Shown: piece by piece, positions 1 through 7,990 of the stretch | Layout: each line of letters begins with the position of its first letter | Position numbering within the stretch: the stretch's first letter is position 1 | Assembly: GCA_902622575.1 (NCBI GenBank) | Contig: CACNQJ010000008.1 | Span: forward strand, 7,501-45,996 | Length of the DNA stretch: 38,496 bases | Origin: an uncultured Bacteroidota bacterium | GTDB taxonomy: Bacteria; Bacteroidota; Bacteroidia; Flavobacteriales; Flavobacteriaceae | Direction of reading: 5' to 3' | Translations under genes and position numbers: made by a program | The notes under the pieces: generated by a model | Databases searched by the model: none | What the model was told of the DNA's origin: nothing | The model's input: only the letters and a program-made list of their open reading frames with translations

Positions 1-226
1 TTTTGCTTTTTTAATATTATTTAGAGATTTATCAGTTCCCACAACTTTAAAACCTATTTCGTCTAGATAAATCGAATGTCTTCCAATTCCACAAGCAAGA
101 TCCAGAATTTTAGAGCCTTTTTTTCAAATCAAGATATTCAACAATGTTATTTATGAAATTTCTAGCCTCACTATAATCTCGATGTTTATATAGTATGTGA
201 TAGTAATCTGAGTCAAACCAATCCAT
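1..226 (-). pseudogene. Class I SAM-dependent methyltransferase, N-terminal part, frameshifted and cut by window edge
   Basis: Reading leftward from an ATG at 226-224, the protein starts MDWFDSDYYHILYKHRDYSE, a start typical of a Bacteroidetes class I methyltransferase family. The frame runs into a stop soon after a run of seven A residues on the coding strand (118-124 here). Dropping one A restores the expected frame, which continues with the SAM-binding motif I, ILDLACGIGRHSIYL, and then the motif II region VVGTDKS. The gene therefore appears split by a one-base homopolymer insertion, although a sequencing error is equally possible. The rest of the gene lies outside the window. It follows the DUF6048 gene by two bases on the same strand. 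Substrate unknown. Confidence 0.75.
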
Positions 227-228
227 GT

Positions 229-918
229 TTATTTTTTTACAATTGGAATTCGATAGGTTAGTGTGTAAGTTATCCCCGTTCCAAAATTATTGTCCTCAGT
301 TACAATATTAAATCCAGGTATATATAAGTTTCCAAAGTTTTTGGGTGACTTCTGATTAATCATTCTGTTAAGCCTTAATGATGTCCCCATGAAAATGTTT
401 TTTGAAATTTTTGCATTAAACCCAAGTATTAATTCTATCCAATTTGCACTTAGATTATTATACTCACTGTAATCTTCAATCCTACCATTTTCCCAATATT
501 TATCTAAATCATAAACTAAATAATCGAAAACTTCACTTTTAAATGAGCTTGTAGCAAATCTAAAACCAAAATATATTTCATTCTCTAAACCCGGGGGATT
601 GTTATAAAAGTTGTAATTAAAACCTGCTTTTAAATAGCTTCCTTTGAAGTTGGAGTCTATATTTTCATTATATATTTTTTTATCATCATTACCAACTTCA
701 GCAACGATGAATAATCTTTCTTTAATTCTTAAATCTGCGTAAAGAGAAACACCATTGTAGTCCTCTGTTATCATTCTTACTTGTTTGCTTAAATCAATTC
801 CAAATCGTATTCCATATTTTTCTTTGATTTTCAAAGTATCTGTTTTTGAGGGATTTTCTTGAGAAAATCCACCACTAAAAATTATAATAATAAAAAATTT
901 AATGATATATCTTGACAT
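229..918 (-). CDS. DUF6048 family outer-membrane-type protein
   Basis: About 229 residues with an N-terminal signal peptide (MSRYIIKFFIIIIFSGGFSQ, cleavage likely near the SQ/E junction). The body has the alternating pattern of a small beta-barrel or beta-sandwich protein, including the stretches YGIRFGIDLSKQVR, YLKAGFNYNFYNN and ENEIYFGFRFATSS that I associate with DUF6048, a family typical of Flavobacteriia. An in-frame ATG at 936 exists, but the ATG at 918 puts the signal peptide right at the start and shortens the overlap with the upstream gene to 20 bases, so I prefer it. It sits directly downstream of a DUF6452 lipoprotein, the usual pairing. Function unknown; an envelope location is inferred from the signal peptide. 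Confidence 0.75.
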   Translation of the reverse strand: MSRYIIKFFIIIIFSGGFSQENPSKTDTLKIKEKYGIRFGIDLSKQVRMITEDYNGVSLYADLRIKERLFIVAEVGNDDKKIYNENIDSNFKGSYLKAGFNYNFYNNPPGLENEIYFGFRFATSSFKSEVFDYLVYDLDKYWENGRIEDYSEYNNLSANWIELILGFNAKISKNIFMGTSLRLNRMINQKSPKNFGNLYIPGFNIVTEDNNFGTGITYTLTYRIPIVKK

Positions 919-1378
919 GGTGTGATATTTCGTCATTTACATCTATTATTTCAATAATTGAGTCTTCAATCCAATTAGAATTATCATTTTCTATAATGAT
1001 ATTATCAATTTCATATTCCATTTTATATCCACATGATCTAGATATGTAGACATTATTTCTCTTATAGTTAAAATAAATCAAATCTTCATTTTGCTGATTT
1101 GTGTTAAACTCTTTAGTAAAAGAAAATGATGAATTATCATCATAATTATTCAATGGTATTGAAATTGAATCTACAGTCCCAAGGAAAAAATCTTCATTAT
1201 TATTAATTCCCTTTATTTTCAAGTTGTTAACCGATTTAGTTTCACCTGTAAAATTATCAACAAATTTCAAAATCAGGTTAGGTGTGTCAGTGTTCGATTC
1301 TAGACATATGTCATCTGGTTCGCACGCTACTAAAAAAAACAAGATTAATATTGCTCTTGAATAAAGGTGAAAATTCAT
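899..1378 (-). CDS. DUF6452 family lipoprotein
   Basis: A 159-residue protein whose N-terminus ends in a lipobox (LVAC, Cys19), so it should be lipid-anchored in the envelope. The motif CEPDDICLE just after the lipobox, followed by a strand pattern like LILKFVDN, fits DUF6452, a small family of Flavobacteriia lipoproteins normally found next to DUF6048. The 3' end overlaps the DUF6048 gene, suggesting translational coupling and a shared role. No catalytic motif is visible. The gene is divergent from the Asp-box protein at 1447. Function unknown. Confidence 0.75.
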   Translation of the reverse strand: MNFHLYSRAILILFFLVACEPDDICLESNTDTPNLILKFVDNFTGETKSVNNLKIKGINNNEDFFLGTVDSISIPLNNYDDNSSFSFTKEFNTNQQNEDLIYFNYKRNNVYISRSCGYKMEYEIDNIIIENDNSNWIEDSIIEIIDVNDEISHHVKIYH

Positions 1379-1400
1379 TTTTTCTAAATTACAATTTCAT

Positions 1401-1430
1401 TTGCTTCTACACCATAATTTAATATATTTA
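1401..1430 (+). promoter_or_regulatory. Putative Bacteroidetes-type promoter for the Asp-box protein
   Basis: TTG at 1401-1403 is followed after 19 bases by TATATTTA at 1423-1430. This resembles the Flavobacteriia pattern of a -33 TTG and a -7 TAnnTTTG (last base A instead of G). The start codon is at 1447, so the leader would be very short. AT-rich sequence makes chance matches easy. Confidence 0.35.
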
Positions 1431-1446
1431 ATACAAATATTGAATC

Positions 1447-4400
1447 ATGAAAAAATATTATTTACTACCACTATTTCTGCTTTTTTTAACTTTATCTTTT
1501 TCACAGAAAAAGAAGAACTCTGATGATGGAATAAAATCTTCTGATTTATCAGGTCTAAAGTTCAGATCTGTAGGTCCAGCTTTCATGTCTGGTCGTATTG
1601 CAGATATTGCAATAAATCCTCAAAATGAAAACGAATGGTATGTTGCAGTTGGATCTGGTGTTTTTGTAAGTGATAATGGAGGTAAAAATTGGAAATCTAT
1701 GGGTTTAAAATCTTCAGAACACATATCTAAAATTATTGTTAGTCCAAAAGATCCAAATACAGTATTTGTAGCTTCACAGGGTCCTCTTTGGTCCTCTGGC
1801 GGAGAAAGAGGTTTGTTTAGAACTGACAATGGAGGAAAAACATGGAAAAACGTTCTAAGCGTTAATGAGTGGACAGGTGTTACTGACATAGCGATTGATC
1901 ATCAGAATCCAGATATTTTATATGCTGCAACATGGCAAAGACATAGAAATGTGGCTTCATATATGGGTGGAGGACCAGGAACTTCCATATATAAGTCAAC
2001 AGATCATGGGGTTACATGGACAGAAATTAAAAATGGCTTGCCAGGCTCTAATCTTGGAAAAATTGGTTTAGCAATATCTCCTTTTGATAGTACTATATTA
2101 TATGCTGCTGTCGAAACTGACAGACGAAATGGGGCTGTTTATAAGACGACTAATTCTGGTGGAAGTTGGAAAAAAATGTCCAATACTGTTTCAGGAGCAA
2201 CAGGACCGCATTATTATCAAGAGCTTGTTGCATCTCCTCATGTATTTGATAAAATATACTTGATGGATACAAAAGTTCAAGTATCTGAGAATGGGGGAAA
2301 AGATTTTTATATTATGAATGAAAGTGATAAACATGTAGACAATCATTCACTGACTTTCAAACTTAGTGATCCAAACTATTTGTTGATTGGAACCGACGGA
2401 GGTGTTTATGAGTCTTTTGATGACACTAAATCATGGAAATTTGTTGCAAACTTGCCACTTACGCAGTTTTATAAACTTGCCGTTGATGATGCATATCCAT
2501 TTTACAATATTTTTGGTGGTACACAAGATAATAATACACAGGGAGGTCCAAGTAGAACATTTAAATCATCTGGTATTACAAATTCTGATTGGTTTGTACT
2601 ACTTGGTGGTGATGGTCATCAACCTGCTACTGAGCCAGGAAATCCTAACATTGTTTATGCTCAGTCTCAAGAGGGAAATATTCATCGTATTGACAGAACT
2701 AACGGAGAAGCTACATTTATTAAACCACAAAATGATTTAGATGAAGATTATGAGAGATTTAATTGGGATTCACCAATTTTAGTTAGTTCGCATGACCCTA
2801 AAACAATATTTTTTGGATCTCAAAGAGTTTGGGTTTCAAACAACAGAGGAGATGATTGGAGGGCAATTTCTGGAGATTTAACTCTTAATCAAGAAAGATT
2901 CTCACTCCCTATAATGGGTAAAGTTCAAAGTTGGGATAATCCTTGGGATGTTTATGCTATGTCTACATACAATACAATAACATCATTATCTCAATCACCT
3001 GTAGATGAAAATATCATATACGCAGGGACTGATGATGGTATAATTCAGTATACTAAAGACTACGGTCAGACTTGGACTAAAGTTAACGTTGAAAAATTAC
3101 CAGGTGTTCCAAAAGGATCCTTTGTAAATGATATTAAGGCAGATTTGTTTGATGCAAACACTGTTTATGTATTATTGGATAACCACAAGTTTGGTGATTA
3201 CAAACCCTATGTATATAAATCTACTGATGGAGGTAAATCATGGAAAGATATTGGGGAAGGAATACCAAATGGTTTTTTATGTTGGAGGTTAGTTCAAGAT
3301 CACGTCGACAAGAATTTAATGTTTTTGGGAACAGAATATGGAATTTATGTTTCTGTTAATGGTGGTAATAAATGGGTTAAGTTTTCATCGGGTTTACCCA
3401 CAATTTCAATAAGAGATTTAGCTATACAAAAAAGAGAAAACGATTTGGTTGCTGCAACATTTGGTAGAGGCTTTTATGTTCTTGATGATTACTCCTCTTT
3501 AAGATTTTTATCATCAAATTCATTAAAAAGTAATTTAGTTTTTACACCTAGAAAAGCACTTCAATACACTCCAATAAGATCAGGATCATCTTCTCAAGGC
3601 AGTAACACTTATTATGCTAAAAATCCAGACTATGGCGCAATTCTTACCTATTATTTAAGTGATGAAGTATCAACAAAAAAACAAAAAAGAAAAAAAAGAG
3701 AAAAAGAACTTGAAAAATCCAATTCTGACATACCCTTTCCAGGTTGGGATGAGTTAGATGCTGAGTTGAATCAAGATTCACCTCAAATAGTTATTGAAAT
3801 TTATAATAGTAATAATGAATTTATTGATAGATTTTCTAGACCTTACAAAAATGGATTTAATAGGGTTTCATGGGATTTAACTAAAAACTTAAATTCAAAT
3901 GTTAACTCAGGATCATCAAGATTATATTCACCCAGCATTAGAGTTAATCCGGGGAGATATTCCTTTAATTTATATACAAGCTTTAATGGTGAGGTTAACA
4001 AAATAGGAAGTAAATTCTTCGAAGTTGAAAGAATTAGATCTGGGGTTTTAGATAACCCAAACTCCAATTCATTTGAAGACTATGTTGAAGAAATGGAAAA
4101 TACCTATAAAGCTTTCTCTGTCGTTAACAGTAAATTCAACAAAATCAAAGACAATAGTAAATCCCTAATGTCTTTGATTTCTAGATCGGTAAATTACAGC
4201 AACAATGTTGATTTGTATAAACAAATAAATAATAGCATTAATGAAATTAATGTTTTTATTTCTGGAAACAAATCGAAAAAGGATGTTAGGGAAAAGGATA
4301 TCGAAACAATCTCAAATAGACTAGGTGTAGCAGCTAGGGGATTAAATACATCATATGGACCAACTGGTATGCAGATTTCTAGTTTAAGTAAAGCCAAATC

Positions 4401-4503
4401 TTTAATTAAAAAATTTGAGGATATGGTGGATTCCCTAAGTATAGAATTTACAAAACTTAAAAATCAAGTTGAATCTGAGTTAGATTCATATATTTTAGAT
4501 TGA
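1447..4503 (+). CDS. Exported VPS10/sortilin-like Asp-box beta-propeller protein
   Basis: A 1018-residue protein with a signal peptide (MKKYYLLPLFLLFLTLSFSQ). It carries many Asp-box/BNR repeats of the form S/T-x-D/N-x-G-x-x-W, for example SDNGGKNWKS, TDNGGKTWKN, STDHGVTWTE, TTNSGGSWKK, TKDYGQTWTK and STDGGKSWKD. They are spread over roughly residues 70-650 and imply one or two beta-propellers. After a lysine-rich linker near residue 750 comes a beta-rich region and then a helical, probably coiled-coil C-terminus. Such proteins are widespread in Bacteroidetes and are often labelled glycosyl hydrolase or sortilin-like, but Asp-boxes alone do not prove enzyme activity. A periplasmic or surface binding or hydrolytic role is likely. 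The 3' end overlaps the convergent DUF3810 gene by 40 bases. Confidence 0.85.
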   Translation: MKKYYLLPLFLLFLTLSFSQKKKNSDDGIKSSDLSGLKFRSVGPAFMSGRIADIAINPQNENEWYVAVGSGVFVSDNGGKNWKSMGLKSSEHISKIIVSPKDPNTVFVASQGPLWSSGGERGLFRTDNGGKTWKNVLSVNEWTGVTDIAIDHQNPDILYAATWQRHRNVASYMGGGPGTSIYKSTDHGVTWTEIKNGLPGSNLGKIGLAISPFDSTILYAAVETDRRNGAVYKTTNSGGSWKKMSNTVSGATGPHYYQELVASPHVFDKIYLMDTKVQVSENGGKDFYIMNESDKHVDNHSLTFKLSDPNYLLIGTDGGVYESFDDTKSWKFVANLPLTQFYKLAVDDAYPFYNIFGGTQDNNTQGGPSRTFKSSGITNSDWFVLLGGDGHQPATEPGNPNIVYAQSQEGNIHRIDRTNGEATFIKPQNDLDEDYERFNWDSPILVSSHDPKTIFFGSQRVWVSNNRGDDWRAISGDLTLNQERFSLPIMGKVQSWDNPWDVYAMSTYNTITSLSQSPVDENIIYAGTDDGIIQYTKDYGQTWTKVNVEKLPGVPKGSFVNDIKADLFDANTVYVLLDNHKFGDYKPYVYKSTDGGKSWKDIGEGIPNGFLCWRLVQDHVDKNLMFLGTEYGIYVSVNGGNKWVKFSSGLPTISIRDLAIQKRENDLVAATFGRGFYVLDDYSSLRFLSSNSLKSNLVFTPRKALQYTPIRSGSSSQGSNTYYAKNPDYGAILTYYLSDEVSTKKQKRKKREKELEKSNSDIPFPGWDELDAELNQDSPQIVIEIYNSNNEFIDRFSRPYKNGFNRVSWDLTKNLNSNVNSGSSRLYSPSIRVNPGRYSFNLYTSFNGEVNKIGSKFFEVERIRSGVLDNPNSNSFEDYVEEMENTYKAFSVVNSKFNKIKDNSKSLMSLISRSVNYSNNVDLYKQINNSINEINVFISGNKSKKDVREKDIETISNRLGVAARGLNTSYGPTGMQISSLSKAKSLIKKFEDMVDSLSIEFTKLKNQVESELDSYILD

Positions 4504-5531
4504 TAATTATTAATTAATAAGTCAACAACCAAACTGTATGTTTTTATACCTGCTTTTTGGTTGTTGATTTTTAAGAAAATATCATAATTTTTTTTGAAAA
4601 AATCTTCGTATCTATTTTGGTATTTTTTATAGTATTCGTTTTTCTGCTGTATGTTTTTAATTACACCAATATTTAAATCTCTGATGTAAATTTTATGTAA
4701 TTCAGGATCTATCTTTCTAATTTCAGCAAGTAAATATTGGACAGCCATTAAATTTGCAGAATAACTTAAATAATTATTACTGCTTTTTGATAGAGTTTCT
4801 ATAGCTATGTAATTTGCTTCATCTTCAAACGCATATCCCAATTGATGTGCGATTTCGTGAGAAATAGTTACTGGAACTGAAATATCAGGTATATTATAAT
4901 TGATATTTGCCTCAAGTGTAAATGGATTAATATATCCAGAAAAACCCATGTATGAAAGTGGAGTTGAAAAGAGTGATTTTTTTACAGGAAAACTATTTAT
5001 CTGCATATTTTTAAACATCCAATTACTTTTTTTTATTGACTTAATACATTCATTTCTAATTTGATAAAAACTAAGTTTTGATTCAACTTTTTGTTCCTTT
5101 GATTCTGAAAGTTCAATTTGTAAATCATTTGTTTTTTTAATGTAATATTCTATTGTTGAGTAGAGGTCCTTTGTTGAATATTTATTAGTTTTTAATGATT
5201 CAAATTCTGATTTTATATTGTAATTAAAACCCCATGACCAGTAAAAAAAACAATATATTATGATAGGAATTTTTATAATAAAATAAAACTTGTCCCTTCT
5301 TCTTTTAATTCTAAAAAAATAAAGGATAACAAATAATGGAAATATGATATAGATTATGTCCCCAATAGCAATACTCGGATATATTAATGCAAAAGATAAA
5401 AAACTAAACCATTGAGTGTAAATTATTGAGTAGACATTATCAATATTAATTAGTGAGGTTTCATTTATTGTTAATGTAAGTAAGAAAAAGGTTAAAAAAA
5501 CAAGATATGATGTTTTTAAAAACCTATTCAT
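4464..5531 (-). CDS. DUF3810 family membrane zinc metalloprotease
   Basis: 355 residues. The N-terminus has about three membrane segments (roughly residues 8-25, 40-70 and 80-100), the last ending in YWSWGFNYN, a hallmark of DUF3810. The C-terminal half carries HEIAHQLGYAFEDEANYIA: HExxH supplies two zinc ligands and the catalytic glutamate, and the downstream EDEAN supplies the third ligand, as in gluzincins. The protein is probably an inner-membrane protease with its catalytic domain facing the periplasm. Substrates are unknown. It is the last gene of a minus-strand group after the peptidyl-prolyl isomerase (two bases apart). Its 3' end carries the terminator hairpin of the convergent gene. 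Confidence 0.85.
   Translation of the reverse strand: MNRFLKTSYLVFLTFFLLTLTINETSLINIDNVYSIIYTQWFSFLSFALIYPSIAIGDIIYIIFPLFVILYFFRIKRRRDKFYFIIKIPIIIYCFFYWSWGFNYNIKSEFESLKTNKYSTKDLYSTIEYYIKKTNDLQIELSESKEQKVESKLSFYQIRNECIKSIKKSNWMFKNMQINSFPVKKSLFSTPLSYMGFSGYINPFTLEANINYNIPDISVPVTISHEIAHQLGYAFEDEANYIAIETLSKSSNNYLSYSANLMAVQYLLAEIRKIDPELHKIYIRDLNIGVIKNIQQKNEYYKKYQNRYEDFFKKNYDIFLKINNQKAGIKTYSLVVDLLINNYQSKIYESNSDST
4522..4572 (+). terminator. Rho-independent terminator of the Asp-box gene, embedded in DUF3810 coding sequence
   Basis: A perfect 12-base inverted repeat, TCAACAACCAAA (4522-4533) and TTTGGTTGTTGA (4556-4567), is followed directly by TTTTT (4568-4572). The loop contains a smaller GTAT/ATAC pairing that could extend the hairpin. 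It begins 18 bases after the plus-strand stop codon. In the opposite orientation there is no T-run, so it should act on plus-strand transcripts only. Confidence 0.7.
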
Positions 5532-5533
5532 TA

Positions 5534-6613
5534 TTATTTTTGATCAACAATTTCAACTTCAAAAATTAAGTTAGATTTGGCTGGTATTCCTCTTGATTCT
5601 GTTTCACCATAAGCAAGGTAATATGGTAAAAATAAAGTTGCCTTATCTCCTATATTTAGTAGTTTTAGCCCCTCTTTAAAACCCTGTATCATCATATCTT
5701 TTGGACCAACTTTAGCTTCAATGGGGGAATATCCACCTGCTTGAGCTCTTCTTTGATCGATCATATTGTATTTTTGAGCAACTTTTTCTATTGATGTATC
5801 CAAAAGATTCCCATCCTCGAAATATACTGCGTAATGTGTTAAAATAACCTTATTTTCATCTACTTTTTCACCATTCCCCTTTTCATTAATATAGTATTTT
5901 AAACCAGTATTAGTTTCTTCAGCATCTTTTTTTAGCTTACTATGGATATTTGAAACATCCTCCTTTAGTTTAATCATTTGTTTTTCAACTTCTTTCTTTT
6001 TCTTTTCTTCATCTTTGAAATGATTACTAAAAACTTTAGAGGCATTAAATTTTTTAGCATTACTGCCTTCCCTTATAATTTCAACATTAATTATAGAATC
6101 CCCCTGTTCAATTTTGTCTACAATATCTTGTCCCTTTAAAACTTTTCCAAATACTGTATGTGCACCATCTAACCAAGGAGTTTCTTTGTGTGTAATAAAA
6201 AATTGGCTCCCATTAGTGCCTGGTCCTGCATTAGCCATTGAAAGTATTCCAGATGAGTCATGTCTTAGTTCATCTACAAATTCATCTTTAAAGTTATAGC
6301 CAGGAGAACCTGAACCAGTTCCTGTAGGATCACCTCCTTGAACCATAAAGTCAGGAATTACTCTGTGGAAAGTTAGCCCGTTATAGTATTTTTTTCCTTT
6401 ATATTGATTGCTTACCTCCTTATTTTTTCCCTCAGCCAAGGAAATGAAATTTGCAACCGTTACTGGTGTTTGATTAAAAAATAATTCGGTTTTAATTATT
6501 CCTTTTGTAGTTTCAATTGATGCGTATATTACTCCATCGTCTTTTTTTTGTGACATATTACATGAGAAATTAATAGTTAATAATATTATTAGAAGATATT
6601 TTTTTGAATTCAT
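5534..6613 (-). CDS. Two-domain peptidyl-prolyl isomerase lipoprotein (cyclophilin + FKBP)
   Basis: 359 residues with a lipobox near the start (INFSC, Cys18), so a lipid-anchored envelope protein. Residues about 25-180 form a cyclophilin domain: [20 protein letters not shown] carries the catalytic-loop arginine, followed by [20 protein letters not shown] and [13 protein letters not shown] charged helical linker follows at about 195-230. Residues about 235-358 form an FKBP domain ([37 protein letters not shown]). Both domains catalyse prolyl cis-trans isomerisation and act as folding helpers for exported proteins. The gene overlaps nrnA by four bases (ATGA), suggesting coupled translation. Confidence 0.9.
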   Translation of the reverse strand: MNSKKYLLIILLTINFSCNMSQKKDDGVIYASIETTKGIIKTELFFNQTPVTVANFISLAEGKNKEVSNQYKGKKYYNGLTFHRVIPDFMVQGGDPTGTGSGSPGYNFKDEFVDELRHDSSGILSMANAGPGTNGSQFFITHKETPWLDGAHTVFGKVLKGQDIVDKIEQGDSIINVEIIREGSNAKKFNASKVFSNHFKDEEKKKKEVEKQMIKLKEDVSNIHSKLKKDAEETNTGLKYYINEKGNGEKVDENKVILTHYAVYFEDGNLLDTSIEKVAQKYNMIDQRRAQAGGYSPIEAKVGPKDMMIQGFKEGLKLLNIGDKATLFLPYYLAYGETESRGIPAKSNLIFEVEIVDQK

Positions 6614-7620
6614 AATTTAAAATTAAAGTCATTCACTGCTTTTTTAAATTTTTTAATAGCATTGTCTAGTTCTCCATCAAATTTACCACCTGCTGCATTT
6701 TTATGTCCACCACCATTAAAAAATTCTTTAGCAAACTTATCACATGGAAAGGTATTTTTTGATCTAAAAGATATTTTTATTTTGTTTGTCTCTTCAAAAT
6801 CTTCAATAAAAATTGCAGTAAAATCAATATTTTTTAGGGATAAACCATAATTTACTAGTCCCTCAGTATCCCCTTTTTCATAACCGTTTTCAATTAATTC
6901 ATTCCTTGTTAAAAACATAAAAGTTGTTTTACTTTCACTTAAGTATTTCAAATTACCCAAGGCACATCCAAGTAGCCTTAGTTTACTTAGATTATTGCTA
7001 TTGTATATGTTATTGTAAATTTTTGAGTGATCAATTCCATTAGAAAGTAATGTTGATATTATTGAATGTGTTTCGTTATTGACTCCATTATATTGAAACG
7101 AACCAGTATCTGTCATTATTCCAAGATACAAACAGGTTGATATGTTTTTATCGGTTAAGTTCCTCTTACTAAGTTTGGTAATTATCTTGAACACCAGCTC
7201 ACAAGTTGACGATATTTCAGGATATGAAAAAGAAATTTTTGCATAATCTGAGGGAGATTGATGGTGATCAATCATAACAACTTCATGTCTATATTTATCT
7301 ATATTTTCACCAATTAATCCACATCTTTTTAAATCATTGAAATCAAGTGTGAATATTACATCAGCTTCTTGGATTAATTTTTCAGACTTTTCAATATTTT
7401 CATCAAATACAATTACATTATTACACCCAGGAACCCAGTTTAAGAAACTTGGATGTTTGTTTGGGGTAACAACACTAACTGTATAATTCAATTTTTTAAA
7501 AAAATGATACAGTGCGAGACTACTTCCGATAGCATCTCCATCTGGATTTGTATGTGTTGTGATTATTATTCTCTTATCTGTGGAAAGTAACTTTTCTAGT
7601 TCTTTTATTTTTCCTTCCAT
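6610..7620 (-). CDS. nrnA: DHH-family oligoribonuclease / pAp phosphatase NrnA
   Basis: 336 residues, the usual NrnA length. DHH motifs are clear: [12 protein letters not shown] near residue 26, DFNDLKRCG near 97, the signature MIDHHQSP near 116, and [11 protein letters not shown] near 170. The C-terminal DHHA1 motif [10 protein letters not shown], which binds the substrate, is also present. NrnA degrades very short RNA oligomers and dephosphorylates 3'-phosphoadenosine 5'-phosphate, linking RNA turnover to sulfur assimilation, in the cytoplasm. It is the first gene of the minus-strand group with the isomerase and DUF3810 protease. A perfect TAnnTTTG element lies just upstream. Confidence 0.9.
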   Translation of the reverse strand: MEGKIKELEKLLSTDKRIIITTHTNPDGDAIGSSLALYHFFKKLNYTVSVVTPNKHPSFLNWVPGCNNVIVFDENIEKSEKLIQEADVIFTLDFNDLKRCGLIGENIDKYRHEVVMIDHHQSPSDYAKISFSYPEISSTCELVFKIITKLSKRNLTDKNISTCLYLGIMTDTGSFQYNGVNNETHSIISTLLSNGIDHSKIYNNIYNSNNLSKLRLLGCALGNLKYLSESKTTFMFLTRNELIENGYEKGDTEGLVNYGLSLKNIDFTAIFIEDFEETNKIKISFRSKNTFPCDKFAKEFFNGGGHKNAAGGKFDGELDNAIKKFKKAVNDFNFKL

Positions 7621-7628
7621 AATTTTTC

Positions 7629-7636
7629 CAAAGATA
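7629..7636 (-). promoter_or_regulatory. Putative -7 promoter element upstream of nrnA
   Basis: Read on the minus strand this is TATCTTTG, an exact match to the Bacteroidetes -7 consensus TAnnTTTG. It ends eight bases before the nrnA ATG, so the transcript would be nearly leaderless. About 19-20 bases further upstream is TTTAAA rather than a perfect TTG. Confidence 0.45.
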
Positions 7637-7705
7637 AGGATTACTTTAGGAATTTTTAAAGTATACTTGGAGTCATTTTTTGTAAATTTATTTTAAAATT
7701 TAAAA

Positions 7706-7990
7706 TTGAGTTTAATAAATATTTTTAGAAGACCCAGAAATAAAAAGTTTAGGTATTCTCCCAGATATTCAAAATCAAATAAAACAAACTTATATGGTTT
7801 TGATTCTGCTTATGCTAAGCACAGAGAAACTAATAGTGTATTTGACAAGTCAAATGCTTGGAGTGATGCAAGACTAAGATCTAGAAATCGATCCAACTCC
7901 CTGTTTTCAAAAACAATTGTTTTTATTGTTTTACTTCTTTGTTTAGTCTTTTTGTATATAATTGATTTTGATTTATCGATATTTTTTTAA
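7706..7990 (+). CDS. Small conserved basic membrane protein upstream of mutL
   Basis: 94 residues starting at a TTG codon; no ATG or GTG gives a sensible start. The N-terminal two thirds are strongly basic (NKKFRYSPRYSK, ARLRSRNRS). One membrane helix follows (TIVFIVLLLCLVFLYII), then the conserved ending DFDLSIFF. Homologous proteins with the same architecture occur upstream of mutL in many Flavobacteriia and are sometimes misnamed riboflavin synthase subunit beta; nothing in this sequence supports that enzyme. Its stop codon shares one base with the mutL start (TAATG), implying coupled translation. Function unknown; N-terminus-in topology is inferred from the positive charges. Confidence 0.8.
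   Translation: MSLINIFRRPRNKKFRYSPRYSKSNKTNLYGFDSAYAKHRETNSVFDKSNAWSDARLRSRNRSNSLFSKTIVFIVLLLCLVFLYIIDFDLSIFF

Noticed and set aside
1620-1889. Minus-strand open frame inside the Asp-box gene, and similar long frames opposite or inside other genes (2387-2740, 22484-22798, 31167-31382)
   Set aside because: They lie wholly inside well-supported genes, show no recognisable family, and have composition expected of antisense or shifted reading.
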